A DNA stretch of 64,000 nucleotides, from assembly GCA_034509735.1 (NCBI GenBank), contig JACGWO010000011.1, positions 14,169,866 to 14,233,865 of the forward strand, read 5' to 3'. The DNA is from Sesamum alatum (taxonomy: Eukaryota; Streptophyta; Magnoliopsida; Lamiales; Pedaliaceae). The translations under genes were made by a program, and so were the position numbers. Positions 51,300-63,893 of this stretch are shown here, in pieces (the first letter of the stretch is position 1; the number at the start of each line of letters is the position of its first letter). The notes beneath the pieces were generated by a model that was not told the DNA's origin, did not search any database, and worked only from the letters and a program-made list of their open reading frames with translations.

Positions 51300-52440
51300 T
51301 TATACAAAGATTACATTTTTAGCCCTATAAGTATAGATCGTTACCATTTTTAGTCTTATAACTTACCTCATTTATACATTTAGTAAATTTTTTTGACGAA
51401 TTTAGTCATGACTTCTCACATTTGGTCTTTTTCTTGACAAATTTAATCCTATATTGACAAATTAATTTTGTCATCATTGAATTTGTCTTGTATTAAATTT
51501 AACGGTGGATAAAATTTGTCAACACATGATTAAATTTGTCAAAAAAATTTCAAATGTGAAAAGTCCTGGACAAAATTCATCGAGAAAAGACTAAGGGTTT
51601 GTCTGGTTGGAGTGAAAAGTGGGTGTATAAGAGAAGTGGAAGTAAAAATGGGTGTATAAGAAGAAGTTTGGTGTTTGGTTACCGAGAATAGATGGAGGAG
51701 AAGTAAAATTGGATGTATATGAAACCCCTCTAGAGTCCAATTTTGTTTATGTTCGAAGTTGGGCAGAAAAGTGAACGTACAAGACCAAAAAGACAAAAAT
51801 TACATATTTTATTAATTTTTATTTACTATGTTACCCACATACACAATTACTTTCCTCTAATTTTTTTTCTCATTCCCGTTTATAATACCGATACATAATA
51901 TTTGAAAAAAGATAATCAAATCACCAATAAAAGCGGCGAAGACAATTTCTTTATTTGAGGGCATTGGTAGTAATTTTTATTTTATTTAAATTGAATAGTG
52001 TAGAATAAATGAACAATACTCATTTTGATGAATATTTTTGTTGATAAAGAATATTCTTGTTCTTATTTGATGATAAATATTTTTATTAATACGGTTTTTA
52101 AACTTTTGGTATACTAAAAGTTATTTTAGTATAAGATTAATTTATTTATTTTTTAATACAAAATAAAGAGAAAGTGTTAATCAGTAAAATTATAAAGATG
52201 AGTCTTTTCTTTTCAATCCATTTTTCTCGTGCCAAACAATGAGAAGTATTTGAGATTTACACCCCTTCCAATCATGCTAAACACTTTGAAGGAAAACTAC
52301 TATTCTTTCCTCCCCAGCCTTTCATTTCTCATTTTCTGACATTGAACCAAACGAACCCTAAATATATAAATGGAATAAGTTACAGAATTAAAAGTGGTAA
52401 CGATGTATAATTACAAGACTAATAATATAATTTTGCTAAA
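51300..52440. repeat. Palindromic repeat split by a nested element
   Basis: The outer repeat (51300-51594 and 52359-52440) has complementary ends: GATCGTTACCATTTTTAGTC on the left, and AAAAGTGGTAACGATG on the right. A Tourist-like element sits between the halves. Confidence 0.65.
51595..52358. mobile_element. Tourist/PIF-like non-autonomous element, nested
   Basis: Ends are GGGTTTGTCTGGTTGG and, reversed, GGGTTCGTTTGGTTCA. TAA flanks both sides as the expected target duplication. Length 764 bp, with no transposase. It interrupts the palindrome at 51300-52440, so it is the younger insertion. Confidence 0.85.
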
Positions 52441-52739
52441 AATAAAATAGGAGGGAGTGTGCTTCAATTACCGAGTATTTTATTATATAGAAAGATTTGT
52501 CATCGTCCATTCAAGCCAAGAAACTACGGAAGAACCCTAAAATCTCAAAATTGAGCAAAATTGAGAAAGCAGCTAAAAATGGAGGACAAGACAATGGAAA
52601 GTGAATAAAGGGACCAAAGGATAAAACTTAGTATAAATTCCGCTTATCCCCAATTCACGATCTTATCTGCTGGGACCAACAATTCAAACTTCCCAATGTG
52701 ACTGGGAATATATTGACAATTTCACTTAATTATATTATA

Positions 52740-54460
52740 ATCTTTTGACATTTTAATCCTGTAATTTATTGGGGGAAAATTATATTTTTGATTTTGTAAC
52801 TGTAGGCAGTTTATACTTTTAGGGCATGATTGGTATATAGGAATGGAATTGAGTGAGAATGGAATGAAATTAGGAATGGAATAAAAGTAGGAATGGAATG
52901 ATTTTGGTATACCATTCCTATGTTTGGTATACCAAAGGAATGAAAAGGAGAATTGAATCAAAACTTTCAAATTACTCATTTATATATTTTTTAATAATGA
53001 AACTTAAAAATTAAAATAAAAAACAACTAAGCTACGTCTCATTAATGACATAAGGAATATTATTTTTAAAATATTAAATTAATTATAAATTTATAATATA
53101 TATATATATTGTTGGACGTTTTCATATATTTAAATTTTTTTAAAAAATACTTATTATTTGGTAAATGCTTATGCTTATAGTAATATCTGGTAAAATGCCT
53201 ATAAAGATGTTAATAATTTTATATTATATTTAATAAATATTTAAGAATTTTTTTTATATTTTACATTTTATATTTTCTAAAAACCACATATTTAAATATT
53301 TTATATTGATATTCATTTATTTTAATGTATTGAAATAATATATAATTTGTGACTATAAATCTCGCAACTATAATTTTATTAAAAATTATTTTAGCAGTAT
53401 ATAAAAAACAAAATCTATTCCCAAACTATTGGGAATAGCTAAAACCATGGGTGAGTGGGGGAATGCCTAATCCCATATTTATGGAATGGGCATTCCCAAA
53501 GGAATGGCTATTGCTATTCCTAAATTATACCAAACATGTGTTTGGAATAAGATTAGGAATGTTCATTCCATTCCAAATGCATTCCCTCATACCAATCATG
53601 CCCTTAGTTCTATAATTATAATCTTTTGGCATTTTATAAGTCCAGTAATTTGTTAGGGGCAAAGCCACATTTTTTGTCGTGTAATTGTAGGTCGTTAGCA
53701 TTTTTGGTCTTGTAAACACATTTAGTCCATTTTTTGATGACTTTAGTCCTGAACATTTCATATTTGATCATTTTTTATCAAATTTAGTCATGTGTTGACA
53801 ATTTAGGTCCTAATGACCTATAATGACACGATCAAAATAAGATCTACTCTAGAATAAGGGAACCAAAATTGTCAACACATAACTTAATTTGCCACAAAAA
53901 GGACCAATGTGAGATGTTCAGTATTAAATTTGTAAAAAAAAAAGGGGACTAAATGTGTAAAATGAACTAAGTAAATAGATTAAAAGTGCTAACGACCTAT
54001 AGTTACAGGAGAAAAATATAATTTTGCCATTTGTTAGGTTGTAAATTGGTCTTTAACCTTTTTTATTTTCATGATTTTAGGACAAGTTAATTTGGTCGGA
54101 ATTTTTTAAGTTGGCCATAAAGTGGCATGTGCCGATTAAAAACTGAGGAAATATATTTTATTGACTGAATTTTAATGACACGACAAGTGATGGCTGGTGT
54201 ACATAAAAAAAGACAACATGACATAAATTGCAACGTTATACCTACTTGCCAAAAATCAGCCAATTTCCGCCCAACTTTGTCTTGGAATCGCGAACTTAGA
54301 AAAGATAGAAGACCATCTTTAATACTAACAAATTACAGGAGTAATATGTCAAATGACTATAATTATAGGACTAAAAATACAATTAAACCTAGACAATTTC
54401 ATTGTATCTAGAGTATTATTACCTTAAACACATGTTCATATTATTAAGGATCTAAAATTA
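52740..54460. repeat. GTCCTGTAA-family repeats upstream of the second XTH
   Basis: Several palindromic units of the family (TTTAGTCCTG, GGTCGTTAG words) run up to the XTH fragment. A Tourist-like element is inserted at 52822-53603. No gene was seen. Confidence 0.6.
52822..53603. mobile_element. Second nested Tourist/PIF-like element
   Basis: Ends are GGGCATGATTGGTAT and its complement ATACCAATCATGCCC (53589-53603; one base differs), flanked by TTA on both sides. The 782-bp body is rich in GGAATGG words in both orientations. Confidence 0.85.
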
Positions 54461-54759
54461 CATTGTTTTTAAATTTTATTTGGGACAGGCCAACTCTAGT
54501 CATTAAAAATGGTACATTTCAGCGCCACTTTATCATCTCGTGGGGCGAGGGCCGAGCCCGAATGCTGGAAGATGGCGAGCTTCTTACCCTTTCCCTCGAC
54601 AAATTGTCTGGCTCAGGCATCGAGTCCAAGAAAGAATTCTTGTTTGGTAAGATCCACATGCAAATCAAGCTCGTCCCTGGAAACTCAGCAGGCACTGTCG
54701 CAACTTACTATGTAAGATTTGTACACATTCACAATAATTAGTGGTCCTATGTTTCGATA

Positions 54760-55060
54760 GTTAGTATCAGATTGGATTTTCTGTGACAAATCTTATTCCA
54801 TCTTCTACTCTATTCAACGTATACATGTCACGTGTATAATTATGACATCATGTATTTTATTTAGGAAAAGATTTTATACATATAGTATGTGTAGGTTGAA
54901 TGGGGTAGAAGATGGAATATGACTTTCAATAGAAAATTCGACAAGAGTTATGGATTGGATTTTCTATTACATATCTTATACCATCTTCGACTCCATTCAA
55001 TGTACATACGAAATATGTAGGTTGAATGTAGTAAAAGATGAAATAGAGTCGAAATTAGTA
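54760..55060. repeat. Fold-back MITE in intron 1 of the second XTH
   Basis: The unit starts ATTGGATTTTCTGTGACAAA and has complementary arms (TTCCATCTTCTAC, and GTAGAAGATGGAA). A partial second unit follows from about 54950. It is the same family as 49300-49585. Confidence 0.65.
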
Positions 55061-55594
55061 CAATTTTATGTCTGAATCTTTGTAATAATGTGTCAGTTGT
55101 CATCAGAAGGAGAGCAACACGATGAGATAGACTTGGAGTTTCTTGGAAATTCTAGTGGCAATCCCTACACTCTCCACACAAATGTGTACAGCCAAGGCAA
55201 AGGTGATAGAGAACAGCAATTCTTCCTGTGGTTCGATCCGACACAAGATTTCCATACATATTCCATTCTCTGGAACCCCAAATGCATCGTGTAAGGAAAA
55301 TATTGTTTCCTGCTCCTGATCTATGATTTATTTACATGAATCATTTTTATTTTTTGAAAAATTACACTCAATCCATTATAAACATCAATACATTTATAAA
55401 AATCACCCCTAATTTTTAGAAAATTATACCTACACTCTCCAGAAATGTTAACATCATTAAACAAGCTACCCCTACTTTGTTTACTGCTAAAAATAATTTT
55501 TGTAATTACGTAAAAGACATGAATAATTTGTGTAAATAAATTATAGATCAAGGGATCTAAATGTGATTATCCCCTATAAAATCACTAATAATAT

Positions 55595-55913
55595 ATATAG
55601 ATTAAGCGATAGAAATTTTATTTCGTTGCTGTAATAATTTTTATAGTTCTACTAGTGATAATTATAGCGTAAAATTGTCGCTAGAAATAAATAATTTTAA
55701 AAAAATTGTGCAGAAAATTGTCAGTTTAGACAATTAATGATCTATAATGATGAATAGGTGACAATAACCTACACAAGAAATTTTGTTAGTAGTTAAATTT
55801 TAAAAATTATTTTGTGATCAAATAAAAATTATTGTCGTTTAATATGTGCCTTTAGTGACAGCGATAGAATTATCACTTTTGTTTTGTTAGTAATGTTACC
55901 TTTTGTTGTAGTG
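55595..55913. repeat. CACTA-like MITE remnant in XTH intron 2
   Basis: The right end is TTTTGTTGTAGTG at 55901-55913. The body has GATAATTATAGCG-type words, but a matching CACTA left end was not found, so it is decayed. Confidence 0.4.
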
Positions 55914-56546
55914 ATACTGAACGTTTTGTAAAAACATATTAACAATTTCCTGGTTTTTTCAGCTTCTACGTCGACAACGTACCCATACGGGTATTCAAAA
56001 ACACGGAGAAATTAGGCGTTCCGTTTCCCAAAGATCAGCCGATGAGAATATACTCGAGTCTCTGGAATGCCGATGACTGGGCTACACAGGGTGGCCGGGT
56101 TAAAACTAATTGGACATTAGGACCATTCACAGCCTCGTACAGAAATTTCTCAGTAGATGGTTGCATTTGGTCGTACAGGACAAGAAGTTCGTCCTGCAAT
56201 TCTACTGATTTTTCGACGAATCCTATGCTGAAAATGGAGTTGGACAGGAGAAGCAGGGAGAGGATGAAGAGGGTGCGAAGGGAACACATGATATATGATT
56301 ATTGTAAGGATCAATGGAGGTTCCCTAGGGGCCCTGGTCCTGAGTGCAGGGTTAATAATTAGACAGGGGGAATGTTTTTAATGTTCCTGCCCAATTTGTT
56401 TGTGAATTTTCCAGGATGTTTTCCCCAGTTCTACACCCTTTTGGTGTAAACTAATTCTGTTGTGACATGGAATTTGATTATGTAAATAAGCAATGATGCA
56501 GTCACTAGAAGAAAAAAAAAATGATTATTGTCTATATTTTTAATGA

Positions 56547-59473
56547 CTAGAAAAAGCATGACGTGCGATGCACGTGCACAAATATGTTTTTAAAAGTAAA
56601 TATATCATTTATGTTAAGTTCATGATATTATTCATATTCTTTTCATTGAAATATTAGTATTATACAATTATATTTTCAAATAAATTGATAATAATTATTA
56701 AAATTGATGAGGAAACTATTCAATTCTATTATTTGTAATTCACTTTCTAAATTTAATTGGTACTATATAAAAAGATATTCCCCATTTTGTATTTCGTATA
56801 TTCACTAATGATTATTTAATTATTATGTGTCAAACCAATTAATATGAAAATATAAAATAATGATATTCAAAAAATTAATATTAAAATAAAAATAATTAGT
56901 CAAAGCTCCTTATCTTGGATAGAAGAAATTTCAATTTAATAAAATAAATCGATCAATTTTATTTGTAGGTTTTATTATGCCTATTTTGTTGTTTAATTTT
57001 ATTTTGTTTTTTGTGACATTTTGTATGCGTGTGTTGTATGTTTTCTTTTACTACCATATTTGATTGTCATTTATTTTTAATTTATAGACACTATTACAAA
57101 CTAATTATGTATTGACTATTGTTATCAAACTATAATCAAATTGGACCATAGTACCAATATTTGTATTGTAAGATCTTATAATGTATGTTAATCATATTTC
57201 AGTATCAATATTTTTATATTGTCAAAGCATTATTTATATACTTTATTAGCTTCTAAATTTTGAAATAATATTGTGTAAAGTTTTATTTTTCACCTTTATA
57301 AAAGAAACAATAGATGTAAAAGTAAAACATTCAAGATTATCGAATACTAAAAAAATCAAGTGCTAAGAGATTCCCTCAATAGTTGAATTTTTATAAGCAA
57401 TTTCAATTTAATAATATTTCATTCATATATCAACTTTTATTCTCTTTAGTACTCATGCTTTCTAAACTTTTAAGTTATTTTTATAAATTTATTATTGAAA
57501 AAATATATTAATCTTATTGGCTTATTTATTTATCATTTTTTTTTCTAATTTCAACATAATTAACTTAGTTTTTATTTATTATTTTATTGTACTAAGTTTA
57601 TTCTCAAAATTTATTAATTTTCTTAATATGAAAATTTAATTGTACTAATGTGTTAGTATATAATTATTTTAAAATTTTATACTTTTAATTGTTATTGTGT
57701 TAATGTTTACTCACCATTTGACATTTCATATTTCATAAGTGAAAATAGCATTTTTCAATCCATAACTTAGGTCCTTTCCATTTTAATTTGGTCCATTGAT
57801 TTTGGAATTCTCACTTTCGGTCCCGTAAATATTAAAAAGTAGTAATTTTGATTTCATAACACCTTTCCCTCTGGATATTCAAAAGAAATATCATGTGGGT
57901 AGTGTTAAGTGTATAATAATACAAGGGGACCAAATGTTATAATTTTTATGCACCTTTTAAAAGCATAAGAATAGTTATATATGTCTCGTTAGGACCTACA
58001 ATTATATTAGTTAATTTGCTACTCAATAAGCTAAGGTTTTAAATTAAATTATTTATTACATTACTATTTATACTCTTCTTCAATGTCAATGTTTTGGGGG
58101 TGCAGGGGGAGGGGGACATGGTGTTTTTAGCATATTAATATTGAAATAAAATCAATTAGTTTGCTCTTTTTTGAATTTTCAATAGCATTTCTAATTTAAT
58201 CAGATTGATAATTTTTATTTGTAATTAAATTTTGATACTTATTCGTTATTCCATTTTAGAAGAAATTTTATTTTAATAAAATTTATCAATTTTTATACGT
58301 AGGTTTTATTGTGTCTCTTTGCTATTGCTTGATTTTGCTATATTATGTTTGTGTATGTAATATGTTTTCTTTTACTATATTTTGAATGTCGTTAATTTTT
58401 AATTTATTGATACTAAATGATTACAAACTAATTATTTATTGATAATTATTATAAAAATATAATTTAATTAGACAATATTACCAATATTTTGTATTGTAAG
58501 ATCCTAATGTTAATTATATTTCAGTGTCAACTTTTAAATATTATTAAAGTATTATTTACATGCTTTATTATCTTCTAAATTTTGACATATTATTGTATAA
58601 AATTTTATTTTTTTCCTTTATATTGTAATTTTTAATTCTATATGTTTTTAGTTTAACTTCTTAATCTTTATTTTCATATGCACCGATTGGTATAATCTAT
58701 TTCTTATTCAATAATATATTTTGTTACAACTTAATTTTTCATATCGCATTTGTTGTTGTAATACTTTTATTCTATTAATTAATAAACAAACAATAAATGT
58801 AAAAGTAAAGTATTCAAAATTATCTAATACTAAAAAGATCAAGTACTAAGAGATTCACTCAATAGTTGAATTTTCACAAGCAATATCAATTTTAATTTGT
58901 AATTAATTTTTTATATTTATTCATTATTATATATATATATTTGAGTTTAGATCAGTATTTTATATATTATTCATGTGTAGTTTATTTATAGTAAATTAAA
59001 ACTTTCTTAATATAATTAAGATTCTTCTAGCAAAATAATTGTGTTGAAATATTATTTAACATATTAATTTTTTTTAGTTGAATATGTTATTCATTCTCTA
59101 AGTAGTTTAGAGCAATTAAGACTCTTAAATATTTTTCTTATAGAATTTTATTTTTTCTATAACTAATTTTATAATATAATTTTCTGTGAATGTTATTAAA
59201 ATTTAATGCGTGATAGGTCTGTGTAATTGGGCTCATTCATGATTCATGATTAGAAGCAGGTTATTAAAATCCTGTGTAATTAGGTTCATTCATGATTCAC
59301 GATTTAGGTTTTTTATCCTAAATTTATATGGAGGAGGTTTAAAACATTTCGAATTCTAAATTGTTAAAATTTCATAATCTGTAATATAATAACTAATAAT
59401 ATTTAAATGAGGGTATATTTGTCTTTTCACAATGGGGAACAAACAACTTGAGAATTCACACATTTATATAGAG
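56547..59473 (-). mobile_element. Non-autonomous Helitron, second inverted copy
   Basis: The 3' end on the minus strand is CTAG (56547-56550), preceded by the hairpin at 56561-56575 (ACGTGC, loop, GCACGT) and followed by T. The 5' end lies near 59472, where the minus strand reads CTCTATATAAATGTG, close to the plant Helitron start. From about 59264 down, the sequence is almost base-for-base the reverse complement of 1-2683. The element is about 2.93 kb with no Rep/helicase gene. Confidence 0.87.
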
Positions 59474-59725
59474 TATTGATTATGACTGAAAATCGTGGTA
59501 AATAACTATTATTAACTACGGTTAAATAAAAATTGATGCAAAAACTAGTTTTTCCACCATAAAAACTTATTTGCCACAGCTAAAAGCCGTGGTGAAAACA
59601 TTTAAGCCATGACAAATATTTTAGACACCCTCGTAAATAATACGGTCAACTACCGTAGCATTTGCTACGGCTATTTAGTATTAATCATAACAATTAGCCA
59701 TGGTTAATGTAAAATTCTTGTAGTG
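59474..59725. mobile_element. CACTA-type MITE cut by the Helitron
   Basis: The right end TTCTTGTAGTG (59715-59725) is intact. The body has CGTGGT, GCCGTGG and CCACGG-like words as in other CACTA MITEs. The left end is missing and the sequence begins at the Helitron boundary. Confidence 0.55.
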
Positions 59726-60147
59726 AGTGGAAGCGATAAATTTTTGTAAAACTATATTTGAATTGATGTATTTGGATTTGAACAGAGAATTTGGATAAAT
59801 AATTTCAAATGGCTCTATATAAAAATAATTTAAAATTCATCAATGTTTAACAAAATATATATAGTTAAAAAATGGAGTTAAAGAATTTCAAATACTTTGA
59901 ATTTAAAATTATTCAAACAAATCCAAAGTATTTTAATCCAAATGCACTCCAAAGAAATTTGAAAAAAAAAATGTCTTAGATTGGGCTAAATTTTGCACTA
60001 ATTCAAAAAAAAAAATTGGCCAAAAATTTATAGTATACAAACAATAATATGATACAATGTTAAAAAAAAAAGAGTATTGAAAGTATGAAAATTAAATAAA
60101 ATTTGCTGAAGAATAAAAGTTTAGATCCTTTCTGAACAGATGTTTGC
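59726..60147. other. AT-rich region with ATTTCAAAT palindromes
   Basis: Palindromic ATTTGGATTTGAA words near 59770-59960 resemble those at 3296-3512, suggesting another copy of that family. No gene was seen. Confidence 0.45.
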
Positions 60148-62228
60148 CAACATTCAGAGCATCCCGAATGCATTTTGAGATAGAATCGATAATCATATAT
60201 TTACATTAATATTTTATAAATTAAGCAATGAGCAATACATTGTGCTAAACTGCTAACAATATACATGCTTTATCTAATTTTATGGTGATAACACTTAAAA
60301 GAATTTTAAGATAATCATGACCACTAGCAGGCGTAGACCTCCACTTAAGTCCTCAACACTTAAAAATAGGGAAAAATACATGCTATCCCTGTGAATAGAA
60401 AATGTGCAAATTACTCATCTGTGAAAAAAAAATACCAAATTACTCCTTTATGTTTTTCAAAAAGAAGTAATTTACCCCCTTGACCCGTACAGTATATTTC
60501 ACGCGTCTAAAGTGCAACTTTTACTTAATTCTATAAATAAAATATTATTTTATATTTAAACATATTATAATATTTATTAATTAATTAATTATTATTATAT
60601 GTATAATATTTATAATAACATATTTTTATTTAAAAAATAAACAAAGCTCCCCCTCAACTTCCCCCTCCCCCCACCTTCCCGCACCTCCACCTTCCGCCCC
60701 CCCTCCCCACCATTGGCCGCCACCTTTCACCGTGCCACCCCGCCACCCGCCGTAGCCACCAGCTTCCTCGCGCCCTCCCACCGCCTGCCACAAGATCTGT
60801 CGCCCCCATCTCCACCTCTCCGTCGTCGCCCCGCCCCCCTAATAACAAATTGTTCTAAAATATGAGTTTAATTACATATTAAATTCATAGATTAGATGGT
60901 GAGAGAAATAGACGGATTACACTTGTACCACATAGGAATATAATGTGAAAGTGTGGAGTTTTGATAAGGATATAAGATGTATGTGGGGGTGAGTGTTTTT
61001 ACACGCAAAGTTGTCTCACATTGAAAGTTTAAGGATAACGTAAACTCCTTATATTAAGTTCAATGTTCAAGTTATCTTTGAAGTGTTATGGAGACTAGGG
61101 TGAATGTCTCAGTCTCTAGATCTATCTTTTTGCAGCAAAACATTTGGGGTTTTATCTGGATTAAAACAGAAATTGATTTTCAAAATTACTCAATCAAAAT
61201 TGTGTTTTAATTGCTTAAAACAGTATTTAAACTCAGGTTTTTAAACCTGAATTTGGCCGTTTCTGATCGGTTTTTTCTTTGATTGCATTAATGACCATTA
61301 TACCTTTTTTAACGCGATTTAATTATGGCTGCTTAATGGAGGCTTAATGGCTTAATTCAGACCTGGTCTTAATCATGTTTAATGGCTTTAAACCTGTATT
61401 TAGAACCGTTTTAATGTCGTTAATGGTTAAATGCTGCACTAATGATATTGATTAATGCAGATGTTGAAACCGCTGAAAGCCTTGCCTATAAAAGGCTGCG
61501 TAAGCTCACTTCAAACATAAGTTGAAAAAGTCGAACGTGGTAGAACGTAGACGAACGAAAACATTCTCTCAACCTATCTCACTCTCAGTTTTTTCTCTAG
61601 AAACTTCGAGTTATTCTCCTAAAAATTCGAGTTTCGAGCTCAAGTTTTTCATAAGGCTACTGAGTGTTGTTTCGAAGTGTTCTACGGTAAAGTGCATACC
61701 GCTAGAACGGAAACCGTCTTATCCTGGAAGAAGTTGCGTAGTACCCATGTGCACATTCTTAACGGGACGTATAATTTCTTCAAGGAAAGCAGATTATATC
61801 TGTGATTCGGTTTGATGAAATTCTTGGACCGAGAATTGTTATGATCCAATTCTCGTTGTAAGTATTCCTTTATTTTACCATTAAACAATATTTCTAATTG
61901 TTTGTTTATCATTTGATTCAACGTGCTTTTCTTATATTTTGGTTTTTAAAACTGTCTTATAAAAATTTGATTGATATTTCAAAATGATTACTACGATTGT
62001 TTGGGACACTTTTTCTAACATTCCGAACATTCAGAATGCATTTTGAGATATAAGCGATAATTATATGATTACATCAATATTTTATAAATTAAGCAATGAG
62101 CAATACATTATGATAACAATATACATGCTTTATCTAATTTTATGGTGATAACACTTAAAAGAATTTTAAGATAATCATGACCACTAGCAGGTGTAGACCT
62201 CCACTTAAGTCCTCAACACTTAAAAATA
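60148..62228. repeat. Pair of 210-bp direct repeats flanking 1.65 kb
   Basis: Copies at about 60148-60367 and 62018-62226 share long identical runs, for example AGCAATGAGCAATACATT and CCTCCACTTAAGTCCTC. The sequence between has a CCT/CCCC-rich patch (60645-60840) and a promoter-like region. The pair could be the ends of a small retroelement, or a host sequence duplicated around an insertion. Confidence 0.6.
60850..62021 (+). repeat. Solo-LTR-like sequence
   Basis: It starts TGTTCTAAAAT and ends TTTTTCTAACA, in the TGTT...AACA style of copia LTRs. It has a strong CCTATAAAAGGC box near 61486-61497. There is no adjacent primer-binding site and no matching 5-bp flank, so the left edge is a guess. 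Confidence 0.35.
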
Positions 62229-63893
62229 TGATACCAAAACCCTAAATAATCAAAGTGATAATATATATTTGGCGGTCCAGCATTGGCTGTTGACTTTGAT
62301 GTGATGTCAAAATATAGTACAATCGAACCCCCAACGTAGGAACATTGGAAGCTACTAGAATTGGAGTGTACAAATGTTTGACGTTTCGCATATACAATAA
62401 TAATTGGAACTCTAACAGCCAATAGAAGTTGCTAGATTGTCCCACAAGAGGCAGTCCCAGAAAGAAAGAAACCGACCAGAGCATCGAAAGTGGTTCTTTC
62501 TTTCTGCAACGCACTTCACCTACTAAAACCGTGTCAAATGTGGCACTTTCACCATCCCATCTCATCATGTCCGAAAACCATATTTTATGCTTCAAGGCTA
62601 AAAGCGACTTGACGAGTCATAATATAATTTATGGTCCATTCACAGAGTATCTTAATTTTTAATTAAAAGTACCAAGTATAAATATATGTGCATAATCATT
62701 TTATAATAAAAAAATTCAAGTACACTTTAGAATATTAGGATTTAAACTCTATAACCGGCTATATATGTTTGCACTAATTTATCACATTCTGGTGTAGAAA
62801 AAGAGATCGATGTATTTTGGACTATTTGGATAGGCGTAAGTCAAAAGTATAATGTTTTGATTGCTTGGTTGATGGTAAAACTTTAAACGGCCATAACTCT
62901 TATTCAATTGGAGTTACGGAACGATCTACCAGTTTCTATTGTTGTGAGGGGCCGTCGTTTGTCACGAAATTCCATTATTTCGATCATTGTCGTGCGATTC
63001 TTTAGATTTTTTTATTTTTCAGCCAGCTTCAATTATTTTTCCTATTCTATAGTTGTTTTTTGCGCCTAATATTTTTCTAGATTATTGCTAGCATGGTGGC
63101 ACATTTTTGGGTTGACTGTTGTGGGTTTTAGAGACAGTACAAATTTTAGTCAATTTCAACTTGTTTGACCTAAACCAAGATTAGTCCTCATTTCTTTTAA
63201 ATAGCCGATAACTCTGTTAAGAGATTCATTCGGCAATAAATTGTTTTTACTTTTTTCAAGAATATTAAAGACGTGTTCTCATTATTCTTTACTTTCAATT
63301 GCTTCCGCTCTATTACATTCACTAATTTTGAGAAGTTATAAATTAATTAATACTGTTCAAAAGTTAAAAAATACAAGTGAATAATTATTAGTGATAATTT
63401 ATCTTATATCAGCCATCAAAATTTTGGTATCCAACATCCTAAAAGAACGGACCTCTTAGAAAAAATTTTATCCGGATCAAGTTTGAGCGAACTAAACTGA
63501 TTATAGAGCATGTGTGGTTACCACTTGCTGTGTGATTGGTCACTTTTCTTGAATTGTATATCAATCACATGAAAAGTGTATTGCACTTGCCATATAATTT
63601 ATTTAAGTTCAACCAAATTAAGTTCAGACTAAAATTTCCCCACCTTTTCATAGTGGAGAAGTCGAATTGAGCTTTAGCTCAAATAACGAAGTTGAAACTC
63701 CAAAGATTATAACATTTTAAGTCGGAGTGAATATGGATCTTTGTATACTTTCATTACAGTTGTTAATTAATTACCAATTAATACTTACTAAAAATTAATT
63801 ACTTATTGTTATGCTTCTTAATTATTCTTATTAATGCAAGAACTTATGTAATCAATTTATTCAAAAAAAAAAAAAAAAAAAGTTTGTCTGGCT
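62229..63893. other. Repeat-rich intergenic DNA
   Basis: No gene was seen. It contains LTR-like text near 62855-63260 (TTCAATTGGAGTTACGG, AATAGCCGATAACTC) and a palindromic MITE copy at 63468-63640. A poly-A run lies near 63864-63881. Confidence 0.45.

Larger units (their letters stand above)
54511..56362 (+). pseudogene. XTH: XTH gene lacking its signal-peptide start
   Basis: Recognisable exons are about 54511-54711, 55097-55290 and 55963-56362, with normal GT-AG borders and the same exon phases as the XTH at 16579-18612 (second exon 194 bp in both). It keeps [10 protein letters not shown] with the catalytic Glu residues, FYVDNVPIRVFKN, the XET_C domain with its Cys residues and a stop at 56360. 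Sequence from [12 protein letters not shown] onward is open. Before FQRHF there is no in-frame ATG and no hydrophobic signal; the upstream DNA is repeat family. Either the 5' end was lost or a first exon lies elsewhere. A secreted enzyme from this copy is doubtful. Confidence 0.8.

Noticed and set aside
1..59473. One large inverted segmental duplication (Helitron plus XTH on both sides)
   Set aside because: The Helitron copies are nearly identical, but the XTH genes are much more diverged and BIO3-BIO1 and the F-box gene have no mirror copies, so separate events fit better.
60654..60848. Gly-rich minus-strand ORF
   Set aside because: It is produced by a CCCC-rich low-complexity patch.
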